Shown here: positions 35,067 through 43,609 of the stretch, in pieces
How positions within the stretch are numbered: the stretch's first letter is position 1
How the letters are laid out: every line of letters begins with the position of its first letter
Assembly (NCBI RefSeq): GCF_025677645.1
Contig: NZ_CP106879.1
Coordinates: 2,790,001 to 2,854,000 of the forward strand
Direction of reading: 5' to 3'
Length of the DNA: 64,000 nt
From: Curtobacterium poinsettiae
Lineage (GTDB): Bacteria; Actinomycetota; Actinomycetes; Actinomycetales; Microbacteriaceae
Position numbers and translations under genes: made by a program
The notes under the pieces: model-generated
What the model was told of the DNA's origin: nothing
The model's input: the letters and a program-made list of their open reading frames with translations, nothing else
Database searches by the model: none

Positions 35067-36350
35067 CTAGCTGCTGGTCGCCGACTTGAGGGCGTCCTGC
35101 ATGTCCTTCATGGCTTCGTCGACCGACTTCGATCCCTTGAGCGCCGCGTAGGTGTTGTCCTGGATCGCCTTCGTGACGGCCGGGTAGAACGGCGTGACCG
35201 GGCGCGGCTCCGCCGACTCGATCGACTTGAGCAGCGTCGGCAGGTAGGGCAGCTCCTTCGTCAGCTCGGGGTCGGTGTACAGGTCACCGACGACCGGGGC
35301 GAGCGAGCCCTGGGTCGCGAAGAACTTCTGCGTCTCGTCCGAGGTCAGGAACTCGAGGAAGTCGTGCGCCGTGGCCTTGTGCTTGGAGTACACGCTGATC
35401 GCGGCGTTGTGGCCGCCGAGCGTGGAGGCACCGACGCCGTCGGCACCGGGGATCGGCGCGATGCCGAAGGTGTCCTTGACCTTCGACGAGCCGTCGGTCT
35501 TGGCGAGGCTGTAGACGTACGGCCAGTTGCGCAGGAACAGCAGCTTGCCGGCTTCGAACGCGGTGCGGCCCTGCTCCTCCTGGTAGGTGATCGCCTCGGC
35601 CGGGATGTTCCCGTCCTCGAACGCGTCCACCAGGTTCTGCAGGCCGGCCTTCGCCTTGTCGGTGTCGACGTCGGGCGCACCGTCGCTGCCGAGCACCGAA
35701 CCGCCGGAGCCGTTGATCGCCTCGGAGGCGTTCACCGTCAGGCCCTCGTACTTCGCGAACTGCCCCGCGTAGCAACCGATGCCGGCGTCCTTCGCGATCT
35801 TGCAGTCGTCCATCATCTCCTTCCACGTGGTGGGAGGCGTCTTGACGAGGTCCTTGCGGTAGTAGAGCAGTGCGCCGTCCGAGGTCTGCGGAGCGGCGTA
35901 GAGCGTGTCGTTGTAGGTGGCGGTCTTCACCGTCGACGGCAGGAGCTTCGAGGTGTCGAGCTTCATGTCGCCGGTCAGCGGCGTCAGCCAGCTCTTGGCG
36001 GCGAACTCGGCGGTCCAGACGACGTCCACGTCGACGACGTCGTAGTTCTCGTCCTTCGCCTGGAAGTGCTGCACGAGGTCGTCGTGCTGCTGGTCGGCCT
36101 GGTCGGACTGTTCCTTGAAGGTGACCTTCTCGTCCGGGTGGGCCTTGTTCCACTTCGCGATGAGCGGGCGGACGACGTTCGAGTTGTCCTTGCCCTGCAC
36201 GTAGGTGATGGGGCCGCGGCTGTCCTGGCCGCTCTTGGCGTCGTCCGATCCGGCGCCGGAGCTCCCGCTCGAGCAGCCGGTGAGCACGAGGCCGATGACG
36301 GCGACCCCGGCAACGGATGCGAACCGCACCCTGGAGCGTGTTGTCTTCAC
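35067..36350 (-). CDS. Sugar ABC transporter substrate-binding lipoprotein
   Basis: 427 residues. A basic N-terminus, a hydrophobic stretch and the lipobox VLTGC with Cys26 mark a lipid-anchored extracellular protein. The mature part is a family 1 solute-binding protein: ITYVQGKDNSNVVRPLIAKWN, VWTAEFAAKSWLTPL, DGALLYYRKDLV, LFLRNWPYVYSLA, GGHNAAISVYSKH. A trehalose/maltose-type ligand is my best guess. GTG start with GAGGAG eight bases upstream. First gene of the operon. Confidence 0.95.
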   Translation of the reverse strand: MKTTRSRVRFASVAGVAVIGLVLTGCSSGSSGAGSDDAKSGQDSRGPITYVQGKDNSNVVRPLIAKWNKAHPDEKVTFKEQSDQADQQHDDLVQHFQAKDENYDVVDVDVVWTAEFAAKSWLTPLTGDMKLDTSKLLPSTVKTATYNDTLYAAPQTSDGALLYYRKDLVKTPPTTWKEMMDDCKIAKDAGIGCYAGQFAKYEGLTVNASEAINGSGGSVLGSDGAPDVDTDKAKAGLQNLVDAFEDGNIPAEAITYQEEQGRTAFEAGKLLFLRNWPYVYSLAKTDGSSKVKDTFGIAPIPGADGVGASTLGGHNAAISVYSKHKATAHDFLEFLTSDETQKFFATQGSLAPVVGDLYTDPELTKELPYLPTLLKSIESAEPRPVTPFYPAVTKAIQDNTYAALKGSKSVDEAMKDMQDALKSATSS

Positions 36351-36440
36351 AGCGTTGTCTCCTCGTTGAGATCACCAGGGGGCATCGATCGGGTTCGACG
36401 ACACTGCCCTGGAGCAGGCGCCGCTGCCTGCTGGTGGAGG

Positions 36441-36477
36441 AAGCTACGCCCGGTCCGGCGGGAGCGCAACCGGTTGC
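36441..36477 (-). promoter_or_regulatory. Promoter and LacI-type operator of the sugar operon
   Basis: On the minus strand TTGCGC (36469-36464), a 17-base spacer and TAGCTT (36446-36441) form a good sigma-70-type promoter. The -35 box is inside the right half of the perfect palindrome GCAACCGGTTGC (36466-36477), the CG-centred type bound by LacI-family regulators. Binding there would block RNA polymerase directly. It leaves a leader of roughly 85 bases before the GTG. Confidence 0.65.
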
Positions 36478-36644
36478 ATCGGTTCCGTGACCTGAGCGTG
36501 ACCCATGAGGTTCCCGTGGCTTCCTGGGTGAGCGCTCACCCCCGACGGGGGCACACGCACCGCACTGCGGAACCCCGCACGAACCCCGCCACTGCTGGTC
36601 CGGTCCGTTGTCCGGACACCGCGGGCGGTCGTAGCGTCCCGACC

Positions 36645-37973
36645 ATGACCCTGCACTCCTCCGTCACCGTGCCCGGCCCCCGTCGGGTCGTCAGCGTCGA
36701 CCTCGACGCTCCGCTGCCGCGCCTGGTCGCCGACGAGTCGGGTTCCTCCGCGCTCGTCGTCGGCTACCGCGACGGCTTCCCCGTCACCACCCTCGACGTG
36801 CTGCTCACCGCGGACCCGGCCGACGCCGCCCGCGCGATGGCGCCCCTGGTGGACGGCCTCGCACGGACCTCCGGTGCGACGGAGACCCCCATCCCCGACC
36901 TCGACCTCCCGCTCATCTCGATCGTCGTGTCGACCATCGTCACCCGGGTCGAGGACATCCGGAAGCTGGTCGACTTCCTCGAGCACCTCGACTACCCGCG
37001 GTACGAGGTCATCCTCGTCGACAACCGCGTGAAGCTGCCCGAGGTCGACGCCCTGCCCGGGCTGCTCGAGGGCCGCGACGTCCGGCTGGTCACCGAACGC
37101 CGTCCGGGCTGCTCCGCCGGCCGCAACGCCGGGGTCGCAGCGGCGCACGGCGAGATCATCGCGTTCACGGACGACGACGTCCGGGTGGACGCACAGTGGC
37201 TCCGGTCCATCGGCACGCGCTTCGTCCGCGAGCCCGAGGTCGCCGCGGTCACCGGGATGATCCTGCCCGTCGAGCTCGAGACCCCCGCGCAGATCTGGTA
37301 CGAGGCGTACTACGGCGGCTTCAGCGGCGAGCGCACCTTCCAGCCGGTGACGATCGTGCCGGACGACGTCCCCGGGGTCATGCGGCACGCGCAAGCCCGG
37401 GCCGTCCGCCCCGACGGCTCGGTGCAGAAGCACTTCGCCGTCTACGGCATCGGCGGCTACGGCGCCGGCGCGAACTGGGCGGTCCGACGGTCGGCGTTCG
37501 ACGCCGTCGGCGGGTTCGACCCCGTGCTCGGTGCCGGTGTGCCCGCCCGCGGTGGCGAGGACCTGGCGATCTTCATCGACATCCTGTGGAGCGGTGGCCG
37601 GATCGGCTTCGAACCACGCGCGGTCGTGCACCACCGGCACCGGCAGGACCTCGCCGGGCTGCACGGGCAGCTCCACTCGAACGGCGTCGGGTTCACGGCG
37701 CTGATGTGCGAGCTCATCGCGAAGGACCGCCGGCACGCGATCGTGCTCGCGCGGCTGATGCCCCGCGCCGGCAAGATCAAGCTGAAGCAGCTCGTGTCAC
37801 GACTGGCCGGCCGGCGTGACGCCGCGGCCGAGAGCATCACCGAGGCCTCCACGACCCGGATCCCGCGCTCGTTGGCCTACCACGAGTTCCGCGGCTTCCC
37901 GGCGGGCCCGGCGGCGTACTTCCGCAGCCGTCGGTTCTGGCGCGAGGTCGAGGAGGGCCGCTTCCGCCCGTAG
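36645..37973 (+). CDS. GT2 family glycosyltransferase with N-terminal accessory module
   Basis: 442 residues. Residues 1-85 form a small beta-rich module (ALVVGYRDGFPVTTLDVLL); residues 90-320 are a GT-A catalytic domain with nucleotide-binding VDN at 125-127, RRPGCSAGRNAG, the metal-binding DDD at 176-178 (AFTDDDVRV) and acceptor-site GGEDLAIF. The tail is basic and could be membrane associated. Sugar donor unknown. The ATG follows TAGCGT by seven bases. It converges with the next GT2 gene, a paralog, across a palindrome. Confidence 0.88.
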   Translation: MTLHSSVTVPGPRRVVSVDLDAPLPRLVADESGSSALVVGYRDGFPVTTLDVLLTADPADAARAMAPLVDGLARTSGATETPIPDLDLPLISIVVSTIVTRVEDIRKLVDFLEHLDYPRYEVILVDNRVKLPEVDALPGLLEGRDVRLVTERRPGCSAGRNAGVAAAHGEIIAFTDDDVRVDAQWLRSIGTRFVREPEVAAVTGMILPVELETPAQIWYEAYYGGFSGERTFQPVTIVPDDVPGVMRHAQARAVRPDGSVQKHFAVYGIGGYGAGANWAVRRSAFDAVGGFDPVLGAGVPARGGEDLAIFIDILWSGGRIGFEPRAVVHHRHRQDLAGLHGQLHSNGVGFTALMCELIAKDRRHAIVLARLMPRAGKIKLKQLVSRLAGRRDAAAESITEASTTRIPRSLAYHEFRGFPAGPAAYFRSRRFWREVEEGRFRP

Positions 37974-37994
37974 GCGGAGCAGCAGACGTCCGCA

Positions 37995-38050
37995 CCGGAA
38001 CGGAGGGGAGGCCCGTGGCAGCGTCGCCACGGGCCTCCCGTCCGTTCCGG
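37995..38050. terminator. Type B palindromic hairpin between two convergent GT2 genes
   Basis: Long stem: CCGGAACGGA and GGGGAGGCCCGTGGC on the left, GCCACGGGCCTCCC and GTCCGTTCCGG on the right, with a GTCG-containing loop and one unpaired base. The outer CCGGAAC/GTTCCGG extension is specific to this copy. Bidirectional terminator by position. Confidence 0.7.
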
Positions 38051-38126
38051 TACGTGCGTGCGTGCGTTGGAGAGCAGTGCACGCGGTGCGTGCCGTGCAC
38101 GCGGAGCGCGGCCACCCGCGCCGCGG

Positions 38127-39440
38127 TCACCCGCGCCGCGACCGCCCGACGACGTACCGCCACGGTCCGCCCAGCGCCGCCACGAGCTCGACGCGCTTGA
38201 GGCCGGCCGTCGCCTCGCGGAACGCGTCGTCGACGGGCCACCCGCCGACGGCGTCCACCGCGGCGGACACCTGGTCCGCATCGGCGCCGGTGTTCTGTCC
38301 GAGCGCCCCGAGCTGCCGCAGCGCCCCGACCGCCCGACGGAGCACGGCCAGTGCGGTGCGCGGTCGCAGCATGAGCTTCGCGACCCACGCACCGAGACCG
38401 GTGCCGTAGCCGAGCGCCTGCGAGCGCAGCGCCGCACGGTCTGGCCGGTGCTTGTGCCAGACGACGGCCGAGGGCTCCACCGCGAGCGCACCGCCGGAGA
38501 ACAGCACCCGGGTGAACAGGTCGGGGTCCTCGCCGGCGCGGGCCAGGGTGCCCGGGCCGAGTGCGACGTCGAACCCGCCCAGGGCGAGCGCGGCCGAACG
38601 GCGGAGCGACATGTTGGCACCGGTGCCGAACGCGCCGACGGAGAACGGGAACAGCGGCAGGTCCGCCGGCGGCGCCGACGTGCGGAACACCCGACGGTCG
38701 GTGTTGCGCGCCCAGGTCACGCGCTCGTCGAAGTACCGCTGCGTGGGGGTCCGGAGTTCGCCGCTGGGTACGAGGCCGGTCACGCAGACGACGTCCGCGT
38801 CGCGGGCGTACGCGTCGGCGAGCGCTGCGAGCCAGTGCCGGTCGACGACCACGTCGTCGTCGACGAAGGCGACCACGGCCCCGGACGCGAGGGCGAGTCC
38901 GGCGTTCCGTGCGCGCGAGACGCCGGGTCGGGCCTCCAGGACGTACCGCAGGCGCGGATCCGCGAGCGACGTGACCACGTCGCGGGTCGCGGTGGTGGTG
39001 GGCGCGTTGTCGACGACCAGCACCTCGAAGTCGTCGTGCTCGGACGCGAGCACCGAGCGCACGCAGCGGCGCAGGTCCTCGGGCCGGTCGCGGGTGCCGA
39101 TGACGACGGAGACGCGTCCGACCGGCGTCCCCGCGGGGGCGGCCGGGAGGCCCGTGGTGCGCAGGGCGCGCAGGGCCGGTCCCAGCTCGGCCGGGTCCAC
39201 GCCGCCGTCCGCGTCGACGCCGACGTCGACGAACCCGGCGATCTCGCGTCCGTCACGGACGAGCAGGCGGGCGCGGCGGAAGCCGGTGGCGCCGGCGAGT
39301 TCGACGGCGGACGCGGCGAGCGCCTCCTGTCGGTCGACGGCGCCGACCCAGGCCGCGCCGGCCCAGGCGGGCACGTCCGGGGACGGCATCGCGGGCGTGA
39401 GCGTGAGCACGCGGGTGGTGGTGGCCTGCTGGTCGGTCAT
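38127..39440 (-). CDS. GT2 family glycosyltransferase with N-terminal accessory module
   Basis: 437 residues. The N-terminal module of about 100 residues (AWVGAVDR, RARLLVRDGREIAGFVDV) is shared with the proteins at 36645 and 46931. The GT-A domain has intact VDN at 143-145, EARPGVSRARNAG, DDD at 194-196 (AFVDDDVVV) and GEDPDLFTR. A basic C-terminus follows. Start ATG at 39438-39440. Probably adds one sugar to a surface glycan; donor and linkage unknown. Confidence 0.88.
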   Translation of the reverse strand: MTDQQATTTRVLTLTPAMPSPDVPAWAGAAWVGAVDRQEALAASAVELAGATGFRRARLLVRDGREIAGFVDVGVDADGGVDPAELGPALRALRTTGLPAAPAGTPVGRVSVVIGTRDRPEDLRRCVRSVLASEHDDFEVLVVDNAPTTTATRDVVTSLADPRLRYVLEARPGVSRARNAGLALASGAVVAFVDDDVVVDRHWLAALADAYARDADVVCVTGLVPSGELRTPTQRYFDERVTWARNTDRRVFRTSAPPADLPLFPFSVGAFGTGANMSLRRSAALALGGFDVALGPGTLARAGEDPDLFTRVLFSGGALAVEPSAVVWHKHRPDRAALRSQALGYGTGLGAWVAKLMLRPRTALAVLRRAVGALRQLGALGQNTGADADQVSAAVDAVGGWPVDDAFREATAGLKRVELVAALGGPWRYVVGRSRRG

Positions 39441-39597
39441 GGTCCGATGCTCCGGTGGGGCTGCTGCAGGGTCAACGGCGGCCGCCCGCGGTTGCGGCGA
39501 CGGTCGTCCGACTTGCGGTTTGCCGCCAGCACACGCCCCCGGACGGTAGGATCGTGAGGACGACTCGGCGGCAGCACGCCGGGCACGAGGAGGACGC

Positions 39598-39771
39598 ATG
39601 TCGATGGGCCCCACCGACGAGCTCGGCGCCGTGCTCCCCTCGGAACAGAGCGTCTTCGTGGTCGACTCCGTGACCTGCGTCTGCGGCCATGTGCAGGACG
39701 CCCACGAGCACTACCGTCCGGGCACGGACTGCGCCCTCTGCGACTGCCAGAAGTTCCGCAAGAAGCGCTGA
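39598..39771 (+). CDS. Small cysteine-rich protein, possible zinc ribbon (hypothetical)
   Basis: 57 residues beginning MSMGPTDELGAVLPSEQSVF. The second half has CVCGH and CALCDC with intervening histidines (DAHEHY), enough ligands for one metal site, then a basic tail KFRKKR. GAGGAGGACGC before the ATG is a strong ribosome-binding site, and TAGGAT about 50 bases upstream may be its -10. Stand-alone gene between divergent and co-oriented glycosyltransferases. No function known. Confidence 0.7.
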   Translation: MSMGPTDELGAVLPSEQSVFVVDSVTCVCGHVQDAHEHYRPGTDCALCDCQKFRKKR

Positions 39772-39884
39772 TCAGGCCTTCCGGGCACTGATCGATCGGG
39801 GGCGGTGCGGGAAACCGCCGCTTCCCCGCAGACGGGCACGGGTCGCCTTGTCGGCCCCGGAACGGCGCGGTTAGCGTCGCGTCC

Positions 39885-40823
39885 ATGGCCATCTCCCCCG
39901 CGGTCCCCGCGTGCATCGTCCTCGCCCACGAGGACCCGGCACACGTGCGCCGACTCGTCGAGGCGCTCGACCCGTTCCCGGTGTTCCTGCACTGCGACGC
40001 GCGCACCCCCGAGACGGTGTTCCGCGCCATGACCGACGGGCTGCCGGATCGTGTCCGGCTGCTCCCCCGGATCCGGACCGGCTGGGCGCGCTGGGAGAAC
40101 GTCGCCGCCGAGGTGTCCGGCTACCGGGCTGCCCTGGCCGAGACCGACGCCTCGCACGTGGCCGTGCTGACCGGCAGTGACTACCCGCTGGCGAACCCCG
40201 CCGAGATCACGGCCCTGCTCGAGGCGCACCGCGAGGAGTCGTTCATCTCGGTCAACCCGCTGCCGTTCGCACCGTGGGGCCGTGACGGCGGCATCTCCCG
40301 CATCCGCTTCCGGCACTGGGCCTGGCGGAAGCACATGCTCCGACTGCCGGTCCCCCGCCGCGTGCCGGCGAACGTCTCCTTCGCCGGGGGCTCACAGCTC
40401 AAGGTCCTCGCCCGCCGGCACGCCGCCGCCGTCGTGGACACCGTCGACCACCGCCGGGACCTGGTCCGGTTCTGGCAGCGCACCTGGGTCGCCGACGAGA
40501 CCTTCGTGCCGTCGGTGCTCAACTCGCCGTCGCTGACACCGGGGTTCGCCGACGAGCACGTCTCCCAGCCGCTCTGGTGGATCGGGTGGGACGGCACCGC
40601 GCGGAAGAGCCCGCCGTGGTTGACCGTCGCCGACGCGGGGCAGCTGCTCGAGCGTCGGACGGACGCGGACGTCGAGGTGCAGCACCTGTTCGCACGGAAG
40701 TTCTCAACCGACCGGAGCGGTGACCTGCTCGACGTCGTGGACGCAGCCTTCGGGCTGCGCCAGGGCGCAGCGACGGCGTCGGCGTCGGCACGGCAGGACG
40801 CGGCAGCGGTGGTCGCACCGTGA
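39885..40823 (+). CDS. GT14-like (core-2/I-branching type) glycosyltransferase
   Basis: 312 residues. CIVLAHEDPAHVRRLVEAL at the start, HCDARTP, and HVAVLTGSDYPLANPAEI match the beta-1,6-N-acetylglucosaminyltransferase family found in bacterial polysaccharide loci. The fold is GT-A without a classical DXD, so metal-independent catalysis is expected. The ATG follows TAGCGT by seven bases and begins a three-gene unit; its stop overlaps the flippase start (GTGA). Confidence 0.82.
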   Translation: MAISPAVPACIVLAHEDPAHVRRLVEALDPFPVFLHCDARTPETVFRAMTDGLPDRVRLLPRIRTGWARWENVAAEVSGYRAALAETDASHVAVLTGSDYPLANPAEITALLEAHREESFISVNPLPFAPWGRDGGISRIRFRHWAWRKHMLRLPVPRRVPANVSFAGGSQLKVLARRHAAAVVDTVDHRRDLVRFWQRTWVADETFVPSVLNSPSLTPGFADEHVSQPLWWIGWDGTARKSPPWLTVADAGQLLERRTDADVEVQHLFARKFSTDRSGDLLDVVDAAFGLRQGAATASASARQDAAAVVAP

Positions 40824-42361
40824 GCTTCCCCCCGCAGACCCGCCGCGAGGCCCGCGCAGCGCGCGAGGCCGAGGCTCCCGCGCCCATCGCCCGGGAGCCC
40901 ATCGCCCCGGAAGCCGTCGCACCCTTGCCCGAGTCGCTCGACACCGGATCGGTCGCCGTGCGGAAGGGCGCCTCCGTCCTGTTCGGCCGCGGCCTGCTGT
41001 ACGTCGTCGTCTGGTCGATGCAGCTCGTCGTCTCGTCGCTCATCTCCCCGGTGCTCGCTCACTTCATGCCGCCGGCCGAGTTCGGCGTCCTCGCCTCGGC
41101 CATCGCCCTGTACCAGGCCCTCGTCGTCCTGGCCGTCCTCGGCATCGACCAGGCGTCGGTGCTGCAGCGGGCCGAGGACGGCGACGACCGCCGGGCGCGC
41201 GGCCTGCTCGCCGTCGGCATGGTCACCGCGATCGTCGTCACCGTCGCGGCGCTCACCACGATCCCGGTCTGGGCGGACGCCGCCGGCTTCGTCGGCAACC
41301 ACCCGCTGCTCCTCGTCGCGGTGCTCTGGACCGGCCCCGCCGCCATCGTGCAGATCTCCCTCGCGCTGCTCGTCGCCCAGGACCGCATCCGGGTCTTCGC
41401 GGTCACGAGCCTGCTGTCCTCGATCGGCGGCTCGGTCATCGGCCTCGGGCTCCTCACCTGGGTGCAGGCCGACGCGACCACCTACGCGTGGGGCGGCGTC
41501 GTCGCCCAGGGCGTGGCGATGGTCATCGGCATCGCGGCGACCCGTCCACGGCTCGCCGGCCTGTTCGACCGCAAGACCACCGCCCGGGCGTTCCGCCTCG
41601 GCGTGCCGATCGCCCTCGGCAACCTGTCGTACTTCGTGCTGAACGCCGGCGACCGGATCGTCGTCCAGCGGCTGCTCGGCCCGGACGAGGTGGCCCGCTA
41701 CCAGATCGCCTACATCGTCGGCTCGGCCGTCATCCTGCTCCTGACCTTCACCAACCAGGCGTGGGCGCCGCACTTCGCCGCCCTCCGCGACCCGGTCGCC
41801 CGCCGGCAGCTCGCCATGCACGCCCGCGACGAGCTGTACAAGATGCTCGGACCGGTCCTGCTCGCCGTGACCCTGGTGTCACCGGTCGCGCTGCCGATCC
41901 TCGCCCCGGCGTCGTACCGCGTGCAGGAGCTCTCGGTCGTCGTCTTCGTCGTCGCGATCACCGCGTTCCCCGTCGTCGCCAGCGGTGCGACCGGACGCCT
42001 GCTCCTGGTCGAACGCCGCGGTGTCGCCGTCGGGGTGATCGCCGCGATCGCCGGCGCCGTGAACATCGGCGCGAACCTCGTGCTCGTGCCCGTGCTCGGC
42101 ATCGCCGGCGCGGGCCTGGCCACCGTCGTCGCCTACGCGATCCTGGCCGCCATGCAGCTGCTGGCCCTGCCCGACCGCCGTGAGTGGCGCGGACCGGGTG
42201 CCCGGATCGTCCTGACGACCCTCGCCGCGCTCGTCGTGGCCGCCGCGTCCCTGCTCCTGCCGCAGGACGTCCTCTGGAACTGGGTCCGCATCGCCGGGGT
42301 GGTCGCCTGCCTCCCCTGGTTCCTCCGCCGACTGAAGACCGCAAGGGGTGGTGTCTCGTGA
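40820..42361 (+). CDS. Polysaccharide flippase (Wzx/MATE-like)
   Basis: 513 residues: an Ala/Pro/Glu-rich cytoplasmic N-terminus of about 45 residues, then 12-14 membrane helices beginning GASVLFGRGLLYVVVWSMQLVVSS. Motifs such as FGVLASAIALYQ, GVPIALGNLSYFVLNAGDRIVV and the paired halves fit the oligosaccharide flippase branch of the MOP superfamily. It would move undecaprenyl-linked repeat units across the membrane. GTG start overlaps the GT14-like stop, and its stop overlaps the GT4 start. Confidence 0.87.
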   Translation: MSFPPQTRREARAAREAEAPAPIAREPIAPEAVAPLPESLDTGSVAVRKGASVLFGRGLLYVVVWSMQLVVSSLISPVLAHFMPPAEFGVLASAIALYQALVVLAVLGIDQASVLQRAEDGDDRRARGLLAVGMVTAIVVTVAALTTIPVWADAAGFVGNHPLLLVAVLWTGPAAIVQISLALLVAQDRIRVFAVTSLLSSIGGSVIGLGLLTWVQADATTYAWGGVVAQGVAMVIGIAATRPRLAGLFDRKTTARAFRLGVPIALGNLSYFVLNAGDRIVVQRLLGPDEVARYQIAYIVGSAVILLLTFTNQAWAPHFAALRDPVARRQLAMHARDELYKMLGPVLLAVTLVSPVALPILAPASYRVQELSVVVFVVAITAFPVVASGATGRLLLVERRGVAVGVIAAIAGAVNIGANLVLVPVLGIAGAGLATVVAYAILAAMQLLALPDRREWRGPGARIVLTTLAALVVAAASLLLPQDVLWNWVRIAGVVACLPWFLRRLKTARGGVS

Positions 42362-43569
42362 GACCGCGACAGACTGCACACGACGGCACCCGCCGACTCC
42401 GCGTCGGCGTCCTGGTGACCGGACTCGCCATCACCGGCGGACTCGAACGCTGTGTGCTCGAGGACACCCGCGAGCTCGTCGCCGCCGGCCACGAGGTCGA
42501 GGTCTGGCACCGGAACGCCCAGTCCCCGCGCGCCGCCGAGGGCCCAGCGCCCTACGAGGCGATGGGCGTGGAGCTGGTGGAGGCCACCGACTACCGGTTC
42601 GGGATCACGACCGCGCTCCGCGACGCCTGGCGGTTCGCCCGCGAGGGGCTGCGGATCCGACGATCACACCTCGACGTCCTCTGGTTGAACCGGCCCGAGT
42701 ACCTGCCGTTCGGCCGGGTCGCGTCGCTCGTCTCCGGAGTCCCGCTCGCGGTGCACCTGCACCACGCGCCGAACTACCGGCGGCTCGGCCCGATCGCCGG
42801 CGGCCGCACCCGCTACTTCGCGGTCTCGCACGCGATGGCGCGCGCCTGGGCGGAGTCCGGCGTGCCGACGGACCGCATCACGATCGTGCCGAACGGTGTC
42901 GACACTGACGCGTTCCCGGCCGCCACCCCGGCATCGGTGCACGACGCCCGCGCGGCACTCGGCATCCCCGAGGACACCCCGACGGTGCTGTACTACGGTC
43001 GGCTCACCCGGTCGAAGGGCGTGCTCGCCCTCCTGGAGGCATGGGGTCGCGTCCGCACGGCCGCTGCGGCACGCGTGCCGGTCACCACTCCCCCCGTGGC
43101 CGGTCACGCGGCCCCCGCGCCGCTCCTCGTGCTGGCCGGTGCGCTCTACCCGGAAGAGGCCGACGCCGTGCACGCCGCGATCGACGCGCTCCCCGCCGGT
43201 TCCGTGCTCGTGCTCCCCGAGCGGGACGACGTCGTCCCGCTCCTGCACGCCGCCGACGTCGTGGTGGCGCCGTCCATCGAGCCCGAGGGCTTCGGGCGGG
43301 TCGTGGTCGAGGCGATGTCCGCCGGCCGTCCGGTCGTCGCCGCCGCATCGGGCGGCACCGGGGAGATCCTGTCGGGCGACTGGGCGCGGTACACCGTCGA
43401 CCCGGCGGACCCCGACGCACTGGCGGAGAAGCTGCTCGACACCCTCGACGAAGCCGAGCTCGACCCGTCCCTCGCCGCACGGTGCCGCGCGTGGGTCCGT
43501 GACCGCTACGGGCGCGAGCCGCACGTGCGAGCGCTGTTGCTGGCGCTGCTGGCACACGCTCGGCGCTGA
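42358..43569 (+). CDS. GT4 family glycosyltransferase
   Basis: 403 residues with a GT-B fold. N-terminal glycine-rich loop GLAITGGLERCVLEDTREL, linker region IVPNGVDTDAF, and the C-terminal nucleotide-sugar site VLYYGRLTRSKG and EPEGFGRVVVEAMSAG (E-x7-E), typical of retaining GT4 enzymes. GTG start overlaps the flippase stop by four bases. Third gene of the GT14-flippase-GT4 unit. Confidence 0.9.
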   Translation: MRPRQTAHDGTRRLRVGVLVTGLAITGGLERCVLEDTRELVAAGHEVEVWHRNAQSPRAAEGPAPYEAMGVELVEATDYRFGITTALRDAWRFAREGLRIRRSHLDVLWLNRPEYLPFGRVASLVSGVPLAVHLHHAPNYRRLGPIAGGRTRYFAVSHAMARAWAESGVPTDRITIVPNGVDTDAFPAATPASVHDARAALGIPEDTPTVLYYGRLTRSKGVLALLEAWGRVRTAAAARVPVTTPPVAGHAAPAPLLVLAGALYPEEADAVHAAIDALPAGSVLVLPERDDVVPLLHAADVVVAPSIEPEGFGRVVVEAMSAGRPVVAAASGGTGEILSGDWARYTVDPADPDALAEKLLDTLDEAELDPSLAARCRAWVRDRYGREPHVRALLLALLAHARR

Positions 43570-43602
43570 CCGCGCCGGGCTCGCGCTGACCGCGCCGGGC
43601 TC
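43563..43602. repeat. Perfect 20-bp direct repeat
   Basis: GCGCTGACCGCGCCGGGCTC occurs twice in direct succession, the first copy overlapping the GT4 stop codon. It fills the gap between convergent GT4 and GH16 genes. Slipped-strand duplication is the likely origin. Confidence 0.75.
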
Positions 43603-43609
43603 GGCGCCG

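Noticed and set aside
43082..43555. Antisense ORF in the GT4 gene
   Set aside because: Arg/Ala/Pro-rich shadow with no start signal.
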